43,964 bases of DNA from Pseudomonadota bacterium (lineage in GTDB: Bacteria; Pseudomonadota; Gammaproteobacteria; Xanthomonadales; Rhodanobacteraceae). The notes below the pieces were generated by a model that saw only the letters and a list, made by a program, of their open reading frames with translations, was not told where the DNA came from and searched no databases. Numbering within the stretch: position 1 is the stretch's first letter; the number at the start of each line of letters is the position of its first letter. The stretch lies in contig JAKAEJ010000010.1 of the NCBI GenBank assembly GCA_021818335.1, positions 1-43,964 of the forward strand, given 5' to 3'. Shown here in pieces: positions 1 through 8,681 of the stretch. Both the position numbers and the translations under genes were made by a program.

Positions 1-122
1 TCAAGATCCTGTATTTCACGCAATTGCTTGGCATGGCGCTCGGCCTGTCGGCGCGCAAGGTCGGCGTCCACGAGAACTTCTCCGAGTCGCGCGACCTCCT
101 CAAGGCCAAGGGACTGGGTTGA
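1..122 (+). CDS. HdrB-like subunit (sHdr complex), C-terminal end only
   Basis: Only the last 39 codons lie in the window; the reading frame enters from the left edge and stops with TGA at 120-122. The peptide contains YFTQLLGMALGLS, which resembles the C-terminal end of the CCG-domain subunit HdrB of heterodisulfide reductase-like complexes. The cysteine-rich CCG motifs themselves are outside the window. The genes that follow (dsrE, tusA, lipoate-protein ligase) are the standard companions of the sulfur-oxidising sHdr complex rather than of methanogen HdrABC, so this is most likely sHdrB2, the last subunit gene of the shdrC1B1A-hyp-C2B2 order. That assignment is inferred from context; the family call rests on a short piece. 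Confidence 0.75.
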   Translation, partial: KILYFTQLLGMALGLSARKVGVHENFSESRDLLKAKGLG

Positions 123-586
123 TGCCGACTCTGTTCGACACGCTCGAGGGCATCGCCGCCCTGCCCGACGCGGACCTTCACGGCCGGCGCGACGAGCTGC
201 GGGCGACGCTGCTGCAGGCTGGCGAAGTGGTCATGGAAAGTTGGTTGCGCGCGCAACACCTGCCGCCAACGGATGATCGCCACGAAGGATTCCGGCTGCT
301 CGCCCTGCAGCGCCAGGGCGCGCGCCAGGACCCCAGCTTCAATGCCTGTCGCGAGAGTTGCCGCGAACTGGTCTACCAATGCAACGCCGCGGCCGCGGCC
401 GCGGCCGACACGCCGGCCGCCAGCGCCGAACACCTGCGCCTGGGCGCGCATGTTGCCATGCACCTGGCATTGTTCATCGACGGCAAGCTGGAAAACAGCC
501 GGCTCGGCGAGTTCTGCTGCGCGGCGCGGCCGTTGCGCGCGCGCGACGACGCCGCCTCGGCAGCGACGCCGACGCAGCCGGCCTGA
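122..586 (+). CDS. uncharacterised cysteine-containing protein coupled to the HdrB-like gene
   Basis: I do not recognise this 154-residue protein. Its ATG at 122 overlaps the stop of the HdrB-like gene (TGATG), so the two are probably translationally coupled. It has no signal peptide or membrane segment and is probably cytoplasmic. Cysteines cluster at residues 76, 80 and 87 (C-x3-C-x6-C) and as a CC pair at 132-133; two histidines (110 and 114) sit on a predicted helix in between. The N-terminal half looks helical and charged, with an alanine-rich linker at 89-103 and a low-complexity tail. Position inside an sHdr locus suggests a role in sulfur transfer or cofactor handling, but nothing in the sequence proves a function. 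It is not in the usual place of the sHdr hypothetical protein, which lies between hdrA and hdrC2. Confidence 0.75.
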   Translation: MPTLFDTLEGIAALPDADLHGRRDELRATLLQAGEVVMESWLRAQHLPPTDDRHEGFRLLALQRQGARQDPSFNACRESCRELVYQCNAAAAAAADTPAASAEHLRLGAHVAMHLALFIDGKLENSRLGEFCCAARPLRARDDAASAATPTQPA

Positions 587-589
587 GTC

Positions 590-724
590 ATGCGCGCCAC
601 CGGTCCCCGTCCCATGACGTGCGCCGGCTGTTCCGGCAAGCCGCGTGGCGCCAGCGCGCCCGCCCTGCAGCCCCCTTGTATGCATCCATCATCTGTCGCC
701 ATCCACAGAGGAACCCCGCCATGA
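590..724 (+). CDS. possible 44-residue CxxC microprotein between the unknown protein and dsrE
   Basis: A short open frame starts with ATG three bases after the preceding stop and ends in a TGA that overlaps the dsrE start as ATGA. It fills the whole gap between the two genes in one frame. The peptide carries TCAGCSGKP (a C-x2-C pair) plus a third cysteine. No good Shine-Dalgarno sequence precedes its ATG, whereas dsrE has its own (AGAGGA, eight bases from ATG), so it may be a chance frame in GC-rich spacer. Coupled end points argue for it; short length and absent ribosome site argue against. Confidence 0.3.
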   Translation: MRATGPRPMTCAGCSGKPRGASAPALQPPCMHPSSVAIHRGTPP

Positions 725-1215
725 GCAGCCGCGAACCCGCCAGGAACATGTCGATCATCGTCACCAAGGGCACGTTGGACTGGGCCTATCCCCCGTTCAT
801 CCTCGCCACCACGGCAGCAGCCATGGGACTGGATGTCACGATGTTCTTCACCTTCTACGGCCTGGGCCTCCTCAAGAAGGACCTCGACCTGCAGATCTCG
901 ACGCTGGGCAATCCCGCGATGGCCATGCCGATGATGGGCATGCACGTGGTGATGCCCAACATCATCTCCGCGATCCCGGGCGTTGACGCGATGGCGAGCT
1001 CCATGATGAAGAACCTGATCAAGAAGAAGGGCGTGGCGTCCATCGAGGAGCTTCGCCAGGCGGCCGTCGAGTCGGACGTCAACATGATCGCGTGCCAGAT
1101 GACGATGGACCTCTTCGAATTCAAGAAGGAGGACCTGATCGACGGCCTGACGATCGGGGGCGCGGCGACCTACATCGAAACCGCCACCAAGTGCGACATC
1201 AATCTGTACATCTGA
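721..1215 (+). CDS. dsrE: DsrE-family sulfur carrier protein (DsrE3-like)
   Basis: A 164-residue protein of the DsrE/DsrF superfamily, cytoplasmic, expected to take part in sulfane-sulfur transfer with TusA and feed the sHdr complex. The N-terminal stretch SIIVTKGTLDWAYPPFI followed by AAMGLDVTMFFTFYGLGLL is typical of the DsrE2/DsrE3 group; the segment at residues 62-90 is rich in methionine and glycine. Candidate sulfur-carrying cysteines are C125 (in NMIACQMTMD) and C158. Only these two are present, so the active cysteine is most likely C125, which sits in the strand end conserved in this family. AGAGGA lies eight bases upstream of the ATG. tusA follows after 26 bases, in the usual dsrE-tusA order of sHdr loci. 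Confidence 0.92.
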   Translation: MSSREPARNMSIIVTKGTLDWAYPPFILATTAAAMGLDVTMFFTFYGLGLLKKDLDLQISTLGNPAMAMPMMGMHVVMPNIISAIPGVDAMASSMMKNLIKKKGVASIEELRQAAVESDVNMIACQMTMDLFEFKKEDLIDGLTIGGAATYIETATKCDINLYI

Positions 1216-1241
1216 CGCAAAACCAGCAATCGGAGACGACC

Positions 1242-1469
1242 ATGGCTGACCAAGTGCTCGACGCGAAGGGACTCAACTGCCCGCTGCCCATCCTGCGGAC
1301 CAAGAAGGCGATCAAGGAGATGAACGTCGGTGACGTGCTGACGGTCCACGCGACCGACCCCGGCGCCGTCAAGGATTTCGAGGCGTTCTGCCGCACGACC
1401 GGCAACGAGCTGCTGGAATCGACCAGCGCTGGTGGCGAGTACCACTTCCGCATCAAGCGCAAGCAGTAG
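1242..1469 (+). CDS. tusA: TusA sulfur-transfer protein
   Basis: A 75-residue TusA/SirA-family protein. The signature LNCPLPILRTKKAI places the sulfur-carrying cysteine at residue 13 in the conserved C-P-x-P motif, followed by the typical helix and a C-terminal strand. TusA accepts sulfane sulfur from rhodanese-type donors and exchanges it with DsrE; in sulfur oxidisers it feeds the cytoplasmic sHdr (or reverse Dsr) pathway. GGAG sits a few bases upstream of the ATG. Its place between dsrE and a lipoate-protein ligase supports the sulfur-oxidation role over the tRNA-thiolation role of E. coli TusA. No rhodanese gene is visible in the window. Confidence 0.95.
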   Translation: MADQVLDAKGLNCPLPILRTKKAIKEMNVGDVLTVHATDPGAVKDFEAFCRTTGNELLESTSAGGEYHFRIKRKQ

Positions 1470-1577
1470 GCGGATGGGGTGCAGGGGAAGGCCCGCTGTG
1501 CGACGGGCTTCGCACGGACCGGCGCGGCTTCACTGCGCCACGGCCGACCGCACCCGGCAACGGACGTCGAAGCGACC

Positions 1578-2657
1578 ATGAAACCGCGCCTGCGCGTGAT
1601 CGACCAGGGCCTTGTCTCGCCCCTGCGCTCGCAGGCGCTCTACCATGGCATCGCGGAGGCGATGCAGGCGGACGATCCGCCGGTTCTCACCCTCGTCAGT
1701 CCGGAACACCCCTATGTTTGCATTGGCATCCATCAGGATCTGGAAGCCGAAGTGGACATGGGCTACTGCCGAGAGGCGGGTCTGCCCGTGCTGCGCCGCC
1801 ATGTCGGCGGCGGGGCGGTCTACCTGGACCGCAATCAGCTCTTCTTCCATTTCATCTATCCAACCCAGCTGGCGCCACGCCGGGTCGCCGACCTCTACGA
1901 CCACTTCGTGCGCCCTGTCCTCAGCACCTACCGGGCCTTCGGCATACCGGCGCGCCTGCGACCGATCAACGACATCCACGTCAATGACCGCAAGATCGGA
2001 GGGACGGGCGCGGCGCAAATCGGCGAGGCCACCATATTCGTCGGGAGCTTCCTGCTCGATTTCGACACGGACACGATGGCCCGTTGCCTGAAAGTGCCTT
2101 CCGAGAAATTCCGCGACAAGCTGCGCGGTACGCTGGAGGATTACATCACCACGGTCCGTCGCGAACTCGGCGAAATTCCGCCGCGACAGACGCTGGTCGA
2201 CGCATTCCTCGCTGCCGTCGGCGATGACCTGTCCGTTCATCCTCATGCGGACGGGCTGCGGCCGCCGGAGTCCGAGGCGGTGGCTGTCTGGGAGTGGCGC
2301 CTGCAGGATCAAGAGTGGACGTTCCAGCCACAACGACGCCGCTTCCCCGAGGGGGTGAAGATCACGGGCGGCGTGCACCTCGGGGAAAGCGCGCACAAGG
2401 CCGTGGGCGGGCTGATCCGTGCCCGCGTGCTCAGCCGCGATGGACGTATCGGCGAAGCCGAGATCAGTGGCGATTTCACATGCCTGCCGTCCCATGGCGT
2501 GGCCGAGCTCGCACGGGAATTGGCCGGCGTCGACTTGCGCGACGGGCTGGACGGAGCCGTTGCCGCGCGCATGGCGTCGCTGAATCTGGACATGCCGGGC
2601 GTCCAGCCCGGTGACATCGCGCAGGCGCTCCGCGCCACGCTGCCGGCCAGCGCATGA
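1578..2657 (+). CDS. lplA: lipoate-protein ligase A family (sHdr-associated)
   Basis: A 359-residue biotin/lipoate ligase-fold protein. The lipoyl-AMP binding motif RRHVGGGAVY is at 73-82 and the presumed catalytic lysine is K139 in NDRKIGGTGA. A C-terminal accessory domain (about 250-359) includes GVKITGGVHLGESAHKAVGG, so both LplA domains are present in one chain. Such ligases attach lipoate, or octanoate for later sulfur insertion, to a carrier lysine; in sHdr loci the dedicated ligase serves the lipoate-binding protein LbpA. No lbpA is visible here, so it would have to lie upstream of the window. The ATG at 1578 is preferred because the family begins near residue MKPRLRVIDQ; the upstream 33 codons look like spacer. 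Downstream lies a 229-base gap. Confidence 0.9.
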   Translation: MKPRLRVIDQGLVSPLRSQALYHGIAEAMQADDPPVLTLVSPEHPYVCIGIHQDLEAEVDMGYCREAGLPVLRRHVGGGAVYLDRNQLFFHFIYPTQLAPRRVADLYDHFVRPVLSTYRAFGIPARLRPINDIHVNDRKIGGTGAAQIGEATIFVGSFLLDFDTDTMARCLKVPSEKFRDKLRGTLEDYITTVRRELGEIPPRQTLVDAFLAAVGDDLSVHPHADGLRPPESEAVAVWEWRLQDQEWTFQPQRRRFPEGVKITGGVHLGESAHKAVGGLIRARVLSRDGRIGEAEISGDFTCLPSHGVAELARELAGVDLRDGLDGAVAARMASLNLDMPGVQPGDIAQALRATLPASA

Positions 2658-2808
2658 GCGTCGCATGCGCACCACCGGCGATCATCGCCCGCCGCGCACG
2701 GCGCGCGGACCGTCACTGCGATGGCCGTGCCGCGACCTGGACGCGCCATAACCCACCCAATGTGCGAACGACCGGTTCACCCGAAAAAGGGCCGGCGATC
2801 GCTCAAGG

Positions 2809-2827
2809 CGACCGGTATCGCCGGTCG
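2809..2827. repeat. short inverted repeat between lplA and the FadL-like gene
   Basis: CGACCGG, five bases, then CCGGTCG forms a perfect 7-bp hairpin 150 bases after the lplA stop and 60 bases before the FadL-like start. There is no T run, so it could be a weak terminator, a regulator site or chance in GC-rich DNA. Confidence 0.3.
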
Positions 2828-2886
2828 TCCTACCGCCGCGCTCGCGGCTCACTGCCCTACGCAGGGTGCTTGAGGGAGAGTCCGTT

Positions 2887-4221
2887 ATGAATCGCAAGTC
2901 GTTGCAACGTACGTTGCTGGTCTCGCTATTGCTCGCCTCGGGCATGGCCTGCGCCACCGACGGCTATTTCCAGCCTGGCTACAGCGTGATGTCGGTGGGC
3001 ATGGGTGGCGTCGGCATCGCCTTCCCGCAGGATGCGCTCGCACCCGCCACCAACCCGGCCGGCATGGCCTGGGTCGGCAACCAACTGAATTTCGGGGTCA
3101 GCATCTTCCAGCCCGACCGCACGGCAACCTTCACCACGCCCAATGGCACCGCAAGCTTCAGCGGCAACGAGACCAAGCAGTTCTACATTCCCGAATTCGG
3201 CTACAACCACATGCTCAGCGACCGCCTCGCGGTCGGTGTTGCCGTATTCGGCAATGGCGGCATGAATACCGGCTACAGCACGCTCAATTCGGGCACGCAG
3301 GGGGCGCAGTGCGCCAATCCCCAGGTGCTGCAGATGTTCGGCGGCAACGTGCAGGCCTGCCTCGCATCGCCGGTTGGCCAACTCGGTGCACTGGGCATCG
3401 GCTCGACCGGCGTGGACCTGCAACAGCTGTTCGTTGCGCCCACGGTCGCGTACAAGCTCAACGACAACAATTCGATCGGCCTGTCGCTGGAGTACGTGCA
3501 CCAGAACTTCGGCATCACCGGCGTCCAGGCTTTCGCGGGCCTCTCCAGCAATCCGGCGAACCTCACCAACAACCTGCACGCGCAGTCCGACGGTTTCGGC
3601 TTCCGCATCGGCTGGACCGGCAAGGTGACGGATACCCTGACCCTCGGCGCAACGTACCAGCCGAAGATCAGCATGAGCGCCTTCAAGCGCTACAACGGAC
3701 TGTTCGCGCAGGGTGGCAAGTTTGACATTCCCGCCAATTACGGCGTGGGCGCCGCGTGGACGCCCACGCCGAACGTCACGCTGGCCGCTGACGTCGACCG
3801 CATCGAATATGGCAGTGTGCCGGCCATAGCCAATCCGATGATCAACTCGCTGATGTGCGCGACGCCCTCCACCTGCGGCCTCGGCACGGCCACCGGCAGC
3901 GGCTTCGGCTGGCGGAATGTCACTGTGGTGAAGGTCGGCGCGGCGTGGCAGATGGATCGCGCGTGGACGCTTCGCGCCGGCTACAACCACACGAGCCAGC
4001 CCGTCACCAGCGACAACGTCTTCTTCAACGTCCTGGCTCCTGGCGTCGTCCAGAGCCATCTCACGCTTGGCGCGACGTACGCGTTCAGCCCGGATCTTGC
4101 CCTTTCGTTCGACTACGTGCACGCCTTCAAGAAGACGATCACGGGCACCGGGGCCAGCCAGGGCATCGCCATCGCGATGTCGCAGGACACGCTCGGCTTC
4201 TCGCTGGGCTGGAAATACTGA
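2887..4221 (+). CDS. FadL/TodX-family outer-membrane transport protein
   Basis: A 444-residue outer-membrane beta-barrel of the OMPP1/FadL/TodX family, which moves long-chain fatty acids or other hydrophobic compounds across the outer membrane. A signal peptide is clear (MNRKSLQRTLLVSLLLASGMACA). The mature N-terminus has the FadL hatch-domain pattern with GMGGVGIA and ATNPAGMAW, then alternating amphipathic strands, and the chain ends in SLGWKY with an aromatic last residue as expected for Bam-dependent barrels. GAGGGAGAG precedes the ATG. It stands alone on the + strand and converges on gyrA, with a shared terminator between them. The substrate cannot be read from the sequence; a link to the sulfur locus is possible but unsupported. 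Confidence 0.93.
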   Translation: MNRKSLQRTLLVSLLLASGMACATDGYFQPGYSVMSVGMGGVGIAFPQDALAPATNPAGMAWVGNQLNFGVSIFQPDRTATFTTPNGTASFSGNETKQFYIPEFGYNHMLSDRLAVGVAVFGNGGMNTGYSTLNSGTQGAQCANPQVLQMFGGNVQACLASPVGQLGALGIGSTGVDLQQLFVAPTVAYKLNDNNSIGLSLEYVHQNFGITGVQAFAGLSSNPANLTNNLHAQSDGFGFRIGWTGKVTDTLTLGATYQPKISMSAFKRYNGLFAQGGKFDIPANYGVGAAWTPTPNVTLAADVDRIEYGSVPAIANPMINSLMCATPSTCGLGTATGSGFGWRNVTVVKVGAAWQMDRAWTLRAGYNHTSQPVTSDNVFFNVLAPGVVQSHLTLGATYAFSPDLALSFDYVHAFKKTITGTGASQGIAIAMSQDTLGFSLGWKY

Positions 4222-4243
4222 CGCCCAGCGCGCCGTTGTCCGT

Positions 4244-4271
4244 GCGGGGCCCGGGTGTTCCCCGGGCCCCG
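4244..4271. terminator. bidirectional hairpin terminator between the FadL-like gene and gyrA
   Basis: A perfect 12-bp stem (GCGGGGCCCGGG and its complement) closes a TGTT loop in the 60-base gap between two convergent genes. No U tract follows on either strand, so it resembles a strong GC-only bidirectional terminator. Confidence 0.75.
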
Positions 4272-4281
4272 CATGCAGGCC

Positions 4282-6870
4282 TCACGACGGATCGTCCGTC
4301 GACTCCACCGCAGGCGCCGCCTCGGACGCCACGTCGCCGGGTTCCTCGTCGTCGTTGCCGAGCGGCACGGCACCGACCAGGGCCTCGTCGCCTGGCAGCC
4401 GGATCAGCATGACGCCCTGCGTGTTGCGGCCCAGTTGCGAGACCTCGGCGACGCGCGTGCGCACGAGGGTCCCGCGGTCCGAAATCAGCATGAGCCCCTG
4501 TGCCGCGTCGACTTGCACCGCCGCCACGAGCGGACCATTGCGCTCGGAGCACTGGATGGCGATGACGCCCTGCGTGCCGCGGCCTTTGCGCGGAAATTCC
4601 TCGAGCGCCGTACGCTTGCCGTAACCACGGGTGGTGGCGGCCAGGACGTCGCCCTCTTCCGCGACAATGAGGCTGACCACCTGTTCACCGGCGGCCAGGC
4701 GCATGCCCCGGACACCCGTCGCGGTCCGACCCATCGGGCGCACTTCATCCTCGTTGAAGCGCACGGCTTTGCCGTTGCTGGCAAAGAGCATGATGTCGCG
4801 ACGCCCGTCGGTCAACCGAACGTCGACCAACGCATCGCCATCGTCGAGGTTGATGGCGATCTTGCCGCGCTGGAGGCGGTATTCGAATTCGGCGAGCGGC
4901 GTCTTCTTGACCGTTCCCTTGCGCGTCGCGAAGAATACATACTGACCGCTGTCGAAGGCGTGCACGGGCAGCACCGCCTGCACGCGCTCCCCCTCTTCCA
5001 GCGGCAGCAGGTTGACGATCGGCTTGCCGCGCGCGCCGGGACCGGCATCGGGAATGTGGTGCACGGTCAGCCAGAACACGCGCCCAGCGCCCGTGAACAC
5101 GAGCAGCGTGTCGTGCGTATTGACCACCCACAGTTGCTCGATGAAGTCTTCTTCCTTCATCGCCGTGGCCGACCGCCCACGTCCGCCACGACGCTGTTCG
5201 CGGTAGATCGCGACCGGCTGCCGCTTGATGTAGCCTGCATGCGACAGGGTCACCACCACGTCCTCGGGCGCGATCAGGTCGAGTACGTCGAGGTCATCCT
5301 GGGACGCCTGGATGACCGTGCGGCGCGCGTCGGCGAATTCCTCGCGTACCGCCTGCAGCTCGTCGCGGATCACTTCGAGCAATCGCTCCGGATCCTCGAG
5401 GATCCGGATCAGCCCGGTGATCGTCTCGAGGAGCGTCCGGTATTCATCCGTCAGTTTGTCCTGCTCCAGGCCGGTCAGCCGGTTCAGGCGCATCTCCAGG
5501 ATTTCCTTGGCCTGCGTCTCGGAGAGCTGATAGCCGGCATCAGCCAAGCCGATGCCCTCCGGCAGGTCCTCCGGTCGCGATTGCGCGGCACCCGCCGCGC
5601 CGAGCAGCGCGCGTACCAGGCCGGGCTCCCACCGGCGGGCGAGCATCCGTTCGCGCGCCTCGCTGGGTGACGACGAGGTCTTGATCAACTCGATCATTGC
5701 GTCGATGTTCGCAAGCGCGACGGTGAGGCCTTCGAGGATGTGCGCGCGCGCACGGGCCTTGCGCAGGTCGAAGATGGTCCGGCGCACGACGACTTCGCGC
5801 CGGTGCCGGATGAATGCCTCGAGCACCTGCTTCAGGTTCAGCAGGCGCGGCTGGCCGTCCAGCAGCGCCACCATGTTGATGCCGAACACGGTCTGCAACT
5901 GCGTCTGCTGGTACAGGTTGTTCAGCACGACATCGGCCATCGCATCGCGGCGGATTTCGATGACGACGCGCATGCCATCCTTGTCCGATTCATCGCGAAG
6001 TTCGGAAATTCCCTCGATGCGCTTTTCCTTGACGAGTTCCGCGATCTTCTCGATCAGCCGCGCCTTGTTCACCTGGTAGGGCAGCTCGGTGACGATGATC
6101 GTCTCGCGGCCGTTGGCCTCGGTCTCGATCTCCGCGCGCGCTCGGACGAGGACACGCCCGCGACCCGTGCGATAGGCCTCGTGGATGCCGGCCGCGCCAT
6201 TGATGATGCCGGCGGTCGGGAAGTCTGGCCCCGGGATGTAGTGGAGCAGCGCATCGATCCCGAGCGTCGGATCGTTGATCAATGCGACCGTGGCATCGAT
6301 CACCTCGCCAAGGTTGTGCGGCGGGATGTTGGTCGCCATCCCGACCGCGATGCCTGCCGAGCCGTTGATCAGGAGGTTCGGCACGCGCGTCGGCAACACC
6401 AGCGGCTCGTGCTCGCTTTCATCGTAGTTGGGCCCGAAATCGACGGTCTCCTTGTCGATGTCGACCATGAGTTCGTGGGCGAGGCGCGAGAGGCGCACTT
6501 CCGTGTAACGCATCGCCGCGGCGCTGTCGCCATCGACCGAACCGAAGTTGCCCTGCCCGTCGACCAGGAGGTAACGGAGCGAGAACGGCTGCGCCATGCG
6601 CACGATCGTGTCGTACACGGACGCATCGCCATGCGGATGGTATTTACCGATCACGTCACCGACGACGCGTGCCGACTTCTTGTAGGGCTTGTTCCAGGCA
6701 TTGCCCAGTTCGTTCATCGCGAAGAGCACGCGCCGATGGACCGGCTTGAGGCCATCACGAACGTCGGGGAGTGCGCGGCCCACGATCACGCTCATTGCGT
6801 AATCGAGGTAGCTCTGCCGCATTTCGTCTTCAATGTTGACGCGGATGACTTCTTTGGCGAGTTCGGCCAT
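4282..6870 (-). CDS. gyrA: DNA gyrase subunit A
   Basis: An 862-residue GyrA, the DNA-breaking and rejoining subunit of gyrase (A2B2), which introduces negative supercoils. The catalytic tyrosine is Y122 in [11 protein letters not shown], at the same number as in E. coli. The winged-helix region has the usual KYHPHGD motif. The GyrA box QRRGGRG near residue 565 identifies gyrase rather than topoisomerase IV, and the six-bladed C-terminal domain plus an acidic tail ([12 protein letters not shown]) follow. At the quinolone-determining positions equivalent to E. coli S83-A84 this protein has Ala-Ser instead; Asp at 87 is kept. Upstream, 6871-7122 is a 252-base gap holding an extended -10-like TGGTATCAT on the - strand but no convincing -35. 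Confidence 0.99.
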   Translation of the reverse strand: MAELAKEVIRVNIEDEMRQSYLDYAMSVIVGRALPDVRDGLKPVHRRVLFAMNELGNAWNKPYKKSARVVGDVIGKYHPHGDASVYDTIVRMAQPFSLRYLLVDGQGNFGSVDGDSAAAMRYTEVRLSRLAHELMVDIDKETVDFGPNYDESEHEPLVLPTRVPNLLINGSAGIAVGMATNIPPHNLGEVIDATVALINDPTLGIDALLHYIPGPDFPTAGIINGAAGIHEAYRTGRGRVLVRARAEIETEANGRETIIVTELPYQVNKARLIEKIAELVKEKRIEGISELRDESDKDGMRVVIEIRRDAMADVVLNNLYQQTQLQTVFGINMVALLDGQPRLLNLKQVLEAFIRHRREVVVRRTIFDLRKARARAHILEGLTVALANIDAMIELIKTSSSPSEARERMLARRWEPGLVRALLGAAGAAQSRPEDLPEGIGLADAGYQLSETQAKEILEMRLNRLTGLEQDKLTDEYRTLLETITGLIRILEDPERLLEVIRDELQAVREEFADARRTVIQASQDDLDVLDLIAPEDVVVTLSHAGYIKRQPVAIYREQRRGGRGRSATAMKEEDFIEQLWVVNTHDTLLVFTGAGRVFWLTVHHIPDAGPGARGKPIVNLLPLEEGERVQAVLPVHAFDSGQYVFFATRKGTVKKTPLAEFEYRLQRGKIAINLDDGDALVDVRLTDGRRDIMLFASNGKAVRFNEDEVRPMGRTATGVRGMRLAAGEQVVSLIVAEEGDVLAATTRGYGKRTALEEFPRKGRGTQGVIAIQCSERNGPLVAAVQVDAAQGLMLISDRGTLVRTRVAEVSQLGRNTQGVMLIRLPGDEALVGAVPLGNDDEEPGDVASEAAPAVESTDDPS

Positions 6871-7122
6871 GCCGGGATAATCCCTGTTCAGGCCCGCGCC
6901 GGAGCACGGGCAATATGTGACCCAATGCAGACCGCTCTGGCAATGCGATCGGCACGCAAATCAGTGCGGCGCCAGCGCGCCAACCTTGCCTTGCCCTGCG
7001 CGCTTGCGGCCGCGGCGGGACCCCGGCTCAGCCGCCGCGGCCCCGCTGCCGACAGCGACGTCGCACAGCCGGTCGATGATACCACATGGGCCTCGCCAAG
7101 GCACCCAGAAAAACTTGTTTTT

Positions 7123-7545
7123 TCAATACTTTAGCTTGCTTTCTCCGGCGCTCTCGCGGACGCCGCCGAAAACCCAGCGCTGGGCGCTGGTGTAGTTGAC
7201 CGTGGCAGCGACCAGCGAACCGAGTGCCACGCCGAGGGCCGGCCACGCGCGGACCAGCGGCGATTCGAAAACGGCGAGTGCGTAGACGCCGTAGTTGACC
7301 AGCGCCCCCCCGGTCATCGCCGCCATCCAGCGCGCCCATTCGATGTGCCAGCGGTGCAGGCCGCGGGACTCGGCGAAGGTGGTGTGCCGGTTCCAGACCC
7401 AGGTCACCGTCGCGGCGCACGTGAAGGAGATCAGGCGGCCGAGATAGGGGTCCAGGTGCACGAACGAGACCAACGCCTGCACCACGCCGGCGTCGACCAC
7501 GAAGCCAATCAGCCCGCCAACGAAAAACAAGCCAATCCTACGCAT
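7123..7545 (-). CDS. GtrA-family small membrane protein
   Basis: A 140-residue inner-membrane protein of the GtrA/DPMS family, with four hydrophobic segments (about residues 3-25, 34-53, 68-90 and 98-120). GtrA-like proteins are thought to flip or present polyprenyl-linked sugars for surface glycosylation. The motif WNRHTTF after helix 2 is typical of the family. The ATG at 7545 lies eight bases inside the 3' end of mtnA, so the gene is co-transcribed with it although no functional connection is known. No glycosyltransferase partner is adjacent, unlike serotype-conversion gtrAB loci. The family call is firm; the substrate is unknown. Confidence 0.85.
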   Translation of the reverse strand: MRRIGLFFVGGLIGFVVDAGVVQALVSFVHLDPYLGRLISFTCAATVTWVWNRHTTFAESRGLHRWHIEWARWMAAMTGGALVNYGVYALAVFESPLVRAWPALGVALGSLVAATVNYTSAQRWVFGGVRESAGESKLKY

Positions 7546-8572
7546 CGGCAGTCTCGGCAAAGCACCGCATGCTCGCTGCGTCGGGTCGGTGCAACACGCC
7601 ACGCTCGGTGACCAGCACGTCCACGAGCCCGGCTGGCGTGACATCGAACACCGGATTCCACGCCTCGATGCCTTCGGCGGCGACGCGCCGTCCGGCGCAT
7701 CCGAGCACCTCGGCGGGATCGCGCAATTCGATGGGGATGCCGGCACCGCTGGGCGTGGCCAGATCGACGGTCGAAGAAGGCGCCACCACCATCAGCCGCA
7801 CGCCATGATGCCGTGCCGCGATCGCCAGCGCGTAGGTGCCGATCTTGTTGGCGACATCGCCGTTTGCGGCAATGCGGTCGGCACCGAGGATCACCCACTG
7901 CACGGCCCCCGAGGCCATCAATGCCGCCGCGGCGGAATCCGCGATCAGGGTGACGCCGATCCCGTCCTGCTGCAATTCCCAGGCGGTGAGGCGGGCGCCC
8001 TGCAACCAGGGCCGCGTTTCCCCGGCGTAGACCCGCGCAATCCGACCGGTCGCGACGCCGGCGCGGATCACGCCCAGCGCCGTGCCGACGCCAGCGGTGG
8101 CGAGCGCGCCGGTATTGCAGTGGGTGAGCACGCCCGATCCGGGCTCGATCAATGGTGCGCCGGCCACGGCCATGGCCCGGTTGGCGGCGAGGTCCTCGGC
8201 CTCGATGGCGCGGGCCTCCGCGAGCAAACGATCGGCCCCGGCACCCTCGCGGGCCAACGCGGCCATACGGTCCAGCGCCCACATCAGGTTGACGGCTGTG
8301 GGCCGCGACGCGCGCAGCTGCGCCACGCCGGCTTCGAACCCGCCTTCACGCCGCGCCATCACGGCGCCATAGGCGGCGGCGATGCCGATCGCCGGCGCGC
8401 CACGGACCACGAGGGCGCGGATTGAATCGGCGACGTCCGCGGCCGTCGCGCAGCGCACCCAGTGCACCTCGTGCGGCAGCGCCCGCTGGTCCAGCAGGTG
8501 CAGCGTCCCGTCACTCCACCGCATGGGTCGCACGGAGTCGTGCGTCAGTGCATCGATTGCAGACCCGGACAT
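7538..8572 (-). CDS. mtnA: S-methyl-5-thioribose-1-phosphate isomerase
   Basis: A 344-residue eIF2B-fold enzyme that converts methylthioribose-1-phosphate to methylthioribulose-1-phosphate in the methionine salvage pathway, in the cytoplasm. Diagnostic motifs are RGAPAIG near the N-terminus, [18 protein letters not shown] with the catalytic cysteine, and [18 protein letters not shown] with the catalytic aspartate. The ATG at 8572 was chosen over one 15 codons upstream because the protein then starts like its relatives and GGGA is suitably placed before it. mtnA beside gyrA is an arrangement I associate with xanthomonads. No other methionine salvage gene is in the window. Confidence 0.96.
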   Translation of the reverse strand: MSGSAIDALTHDSVRPMRWSDGTLHLLDQRALPHEVHWVRCATAADVADSIRALVVRGAPAIGIAAAYGAVMARREGGFEAGVAQLRASRPTAVNLMWALDRMAALAREGAGADRLLAEARAIEAEDLAANRAMAVAGAPLIEPGSGVLTHCNTGALATAGVGTALGVIRAGVATGRIARVYAGETRPWLQGARLTAWELQQDGIGVTLIADSAAAALMASGAVQWVILGADRIAANGDVANKIGTYALAIAARHHGVRLMVVAPSSTVDLATPSGAGIPIELRDPAEVLGCAGRRVAAEGIEAWNPVFDVTPAGLVDVLVTERGVLHRPDAASMRCFAETADA

Positions 8573-8681
8573 CCACGTCTTCCCTGGCGACGACCCCATG
8601 CCGCGCCCGAGGCTCAAGGATACGGCCTGCAGGCGCGGAGGGCGAGATGCCGATCGGGGAAACGTCGTCGCGCGGATCCCT

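Noticed and set aside
4255-7134. Two long + strand frames opposite gyrA
   Set aside because: Shadows of gyrA, which has all catalytic motifs on the - strand.
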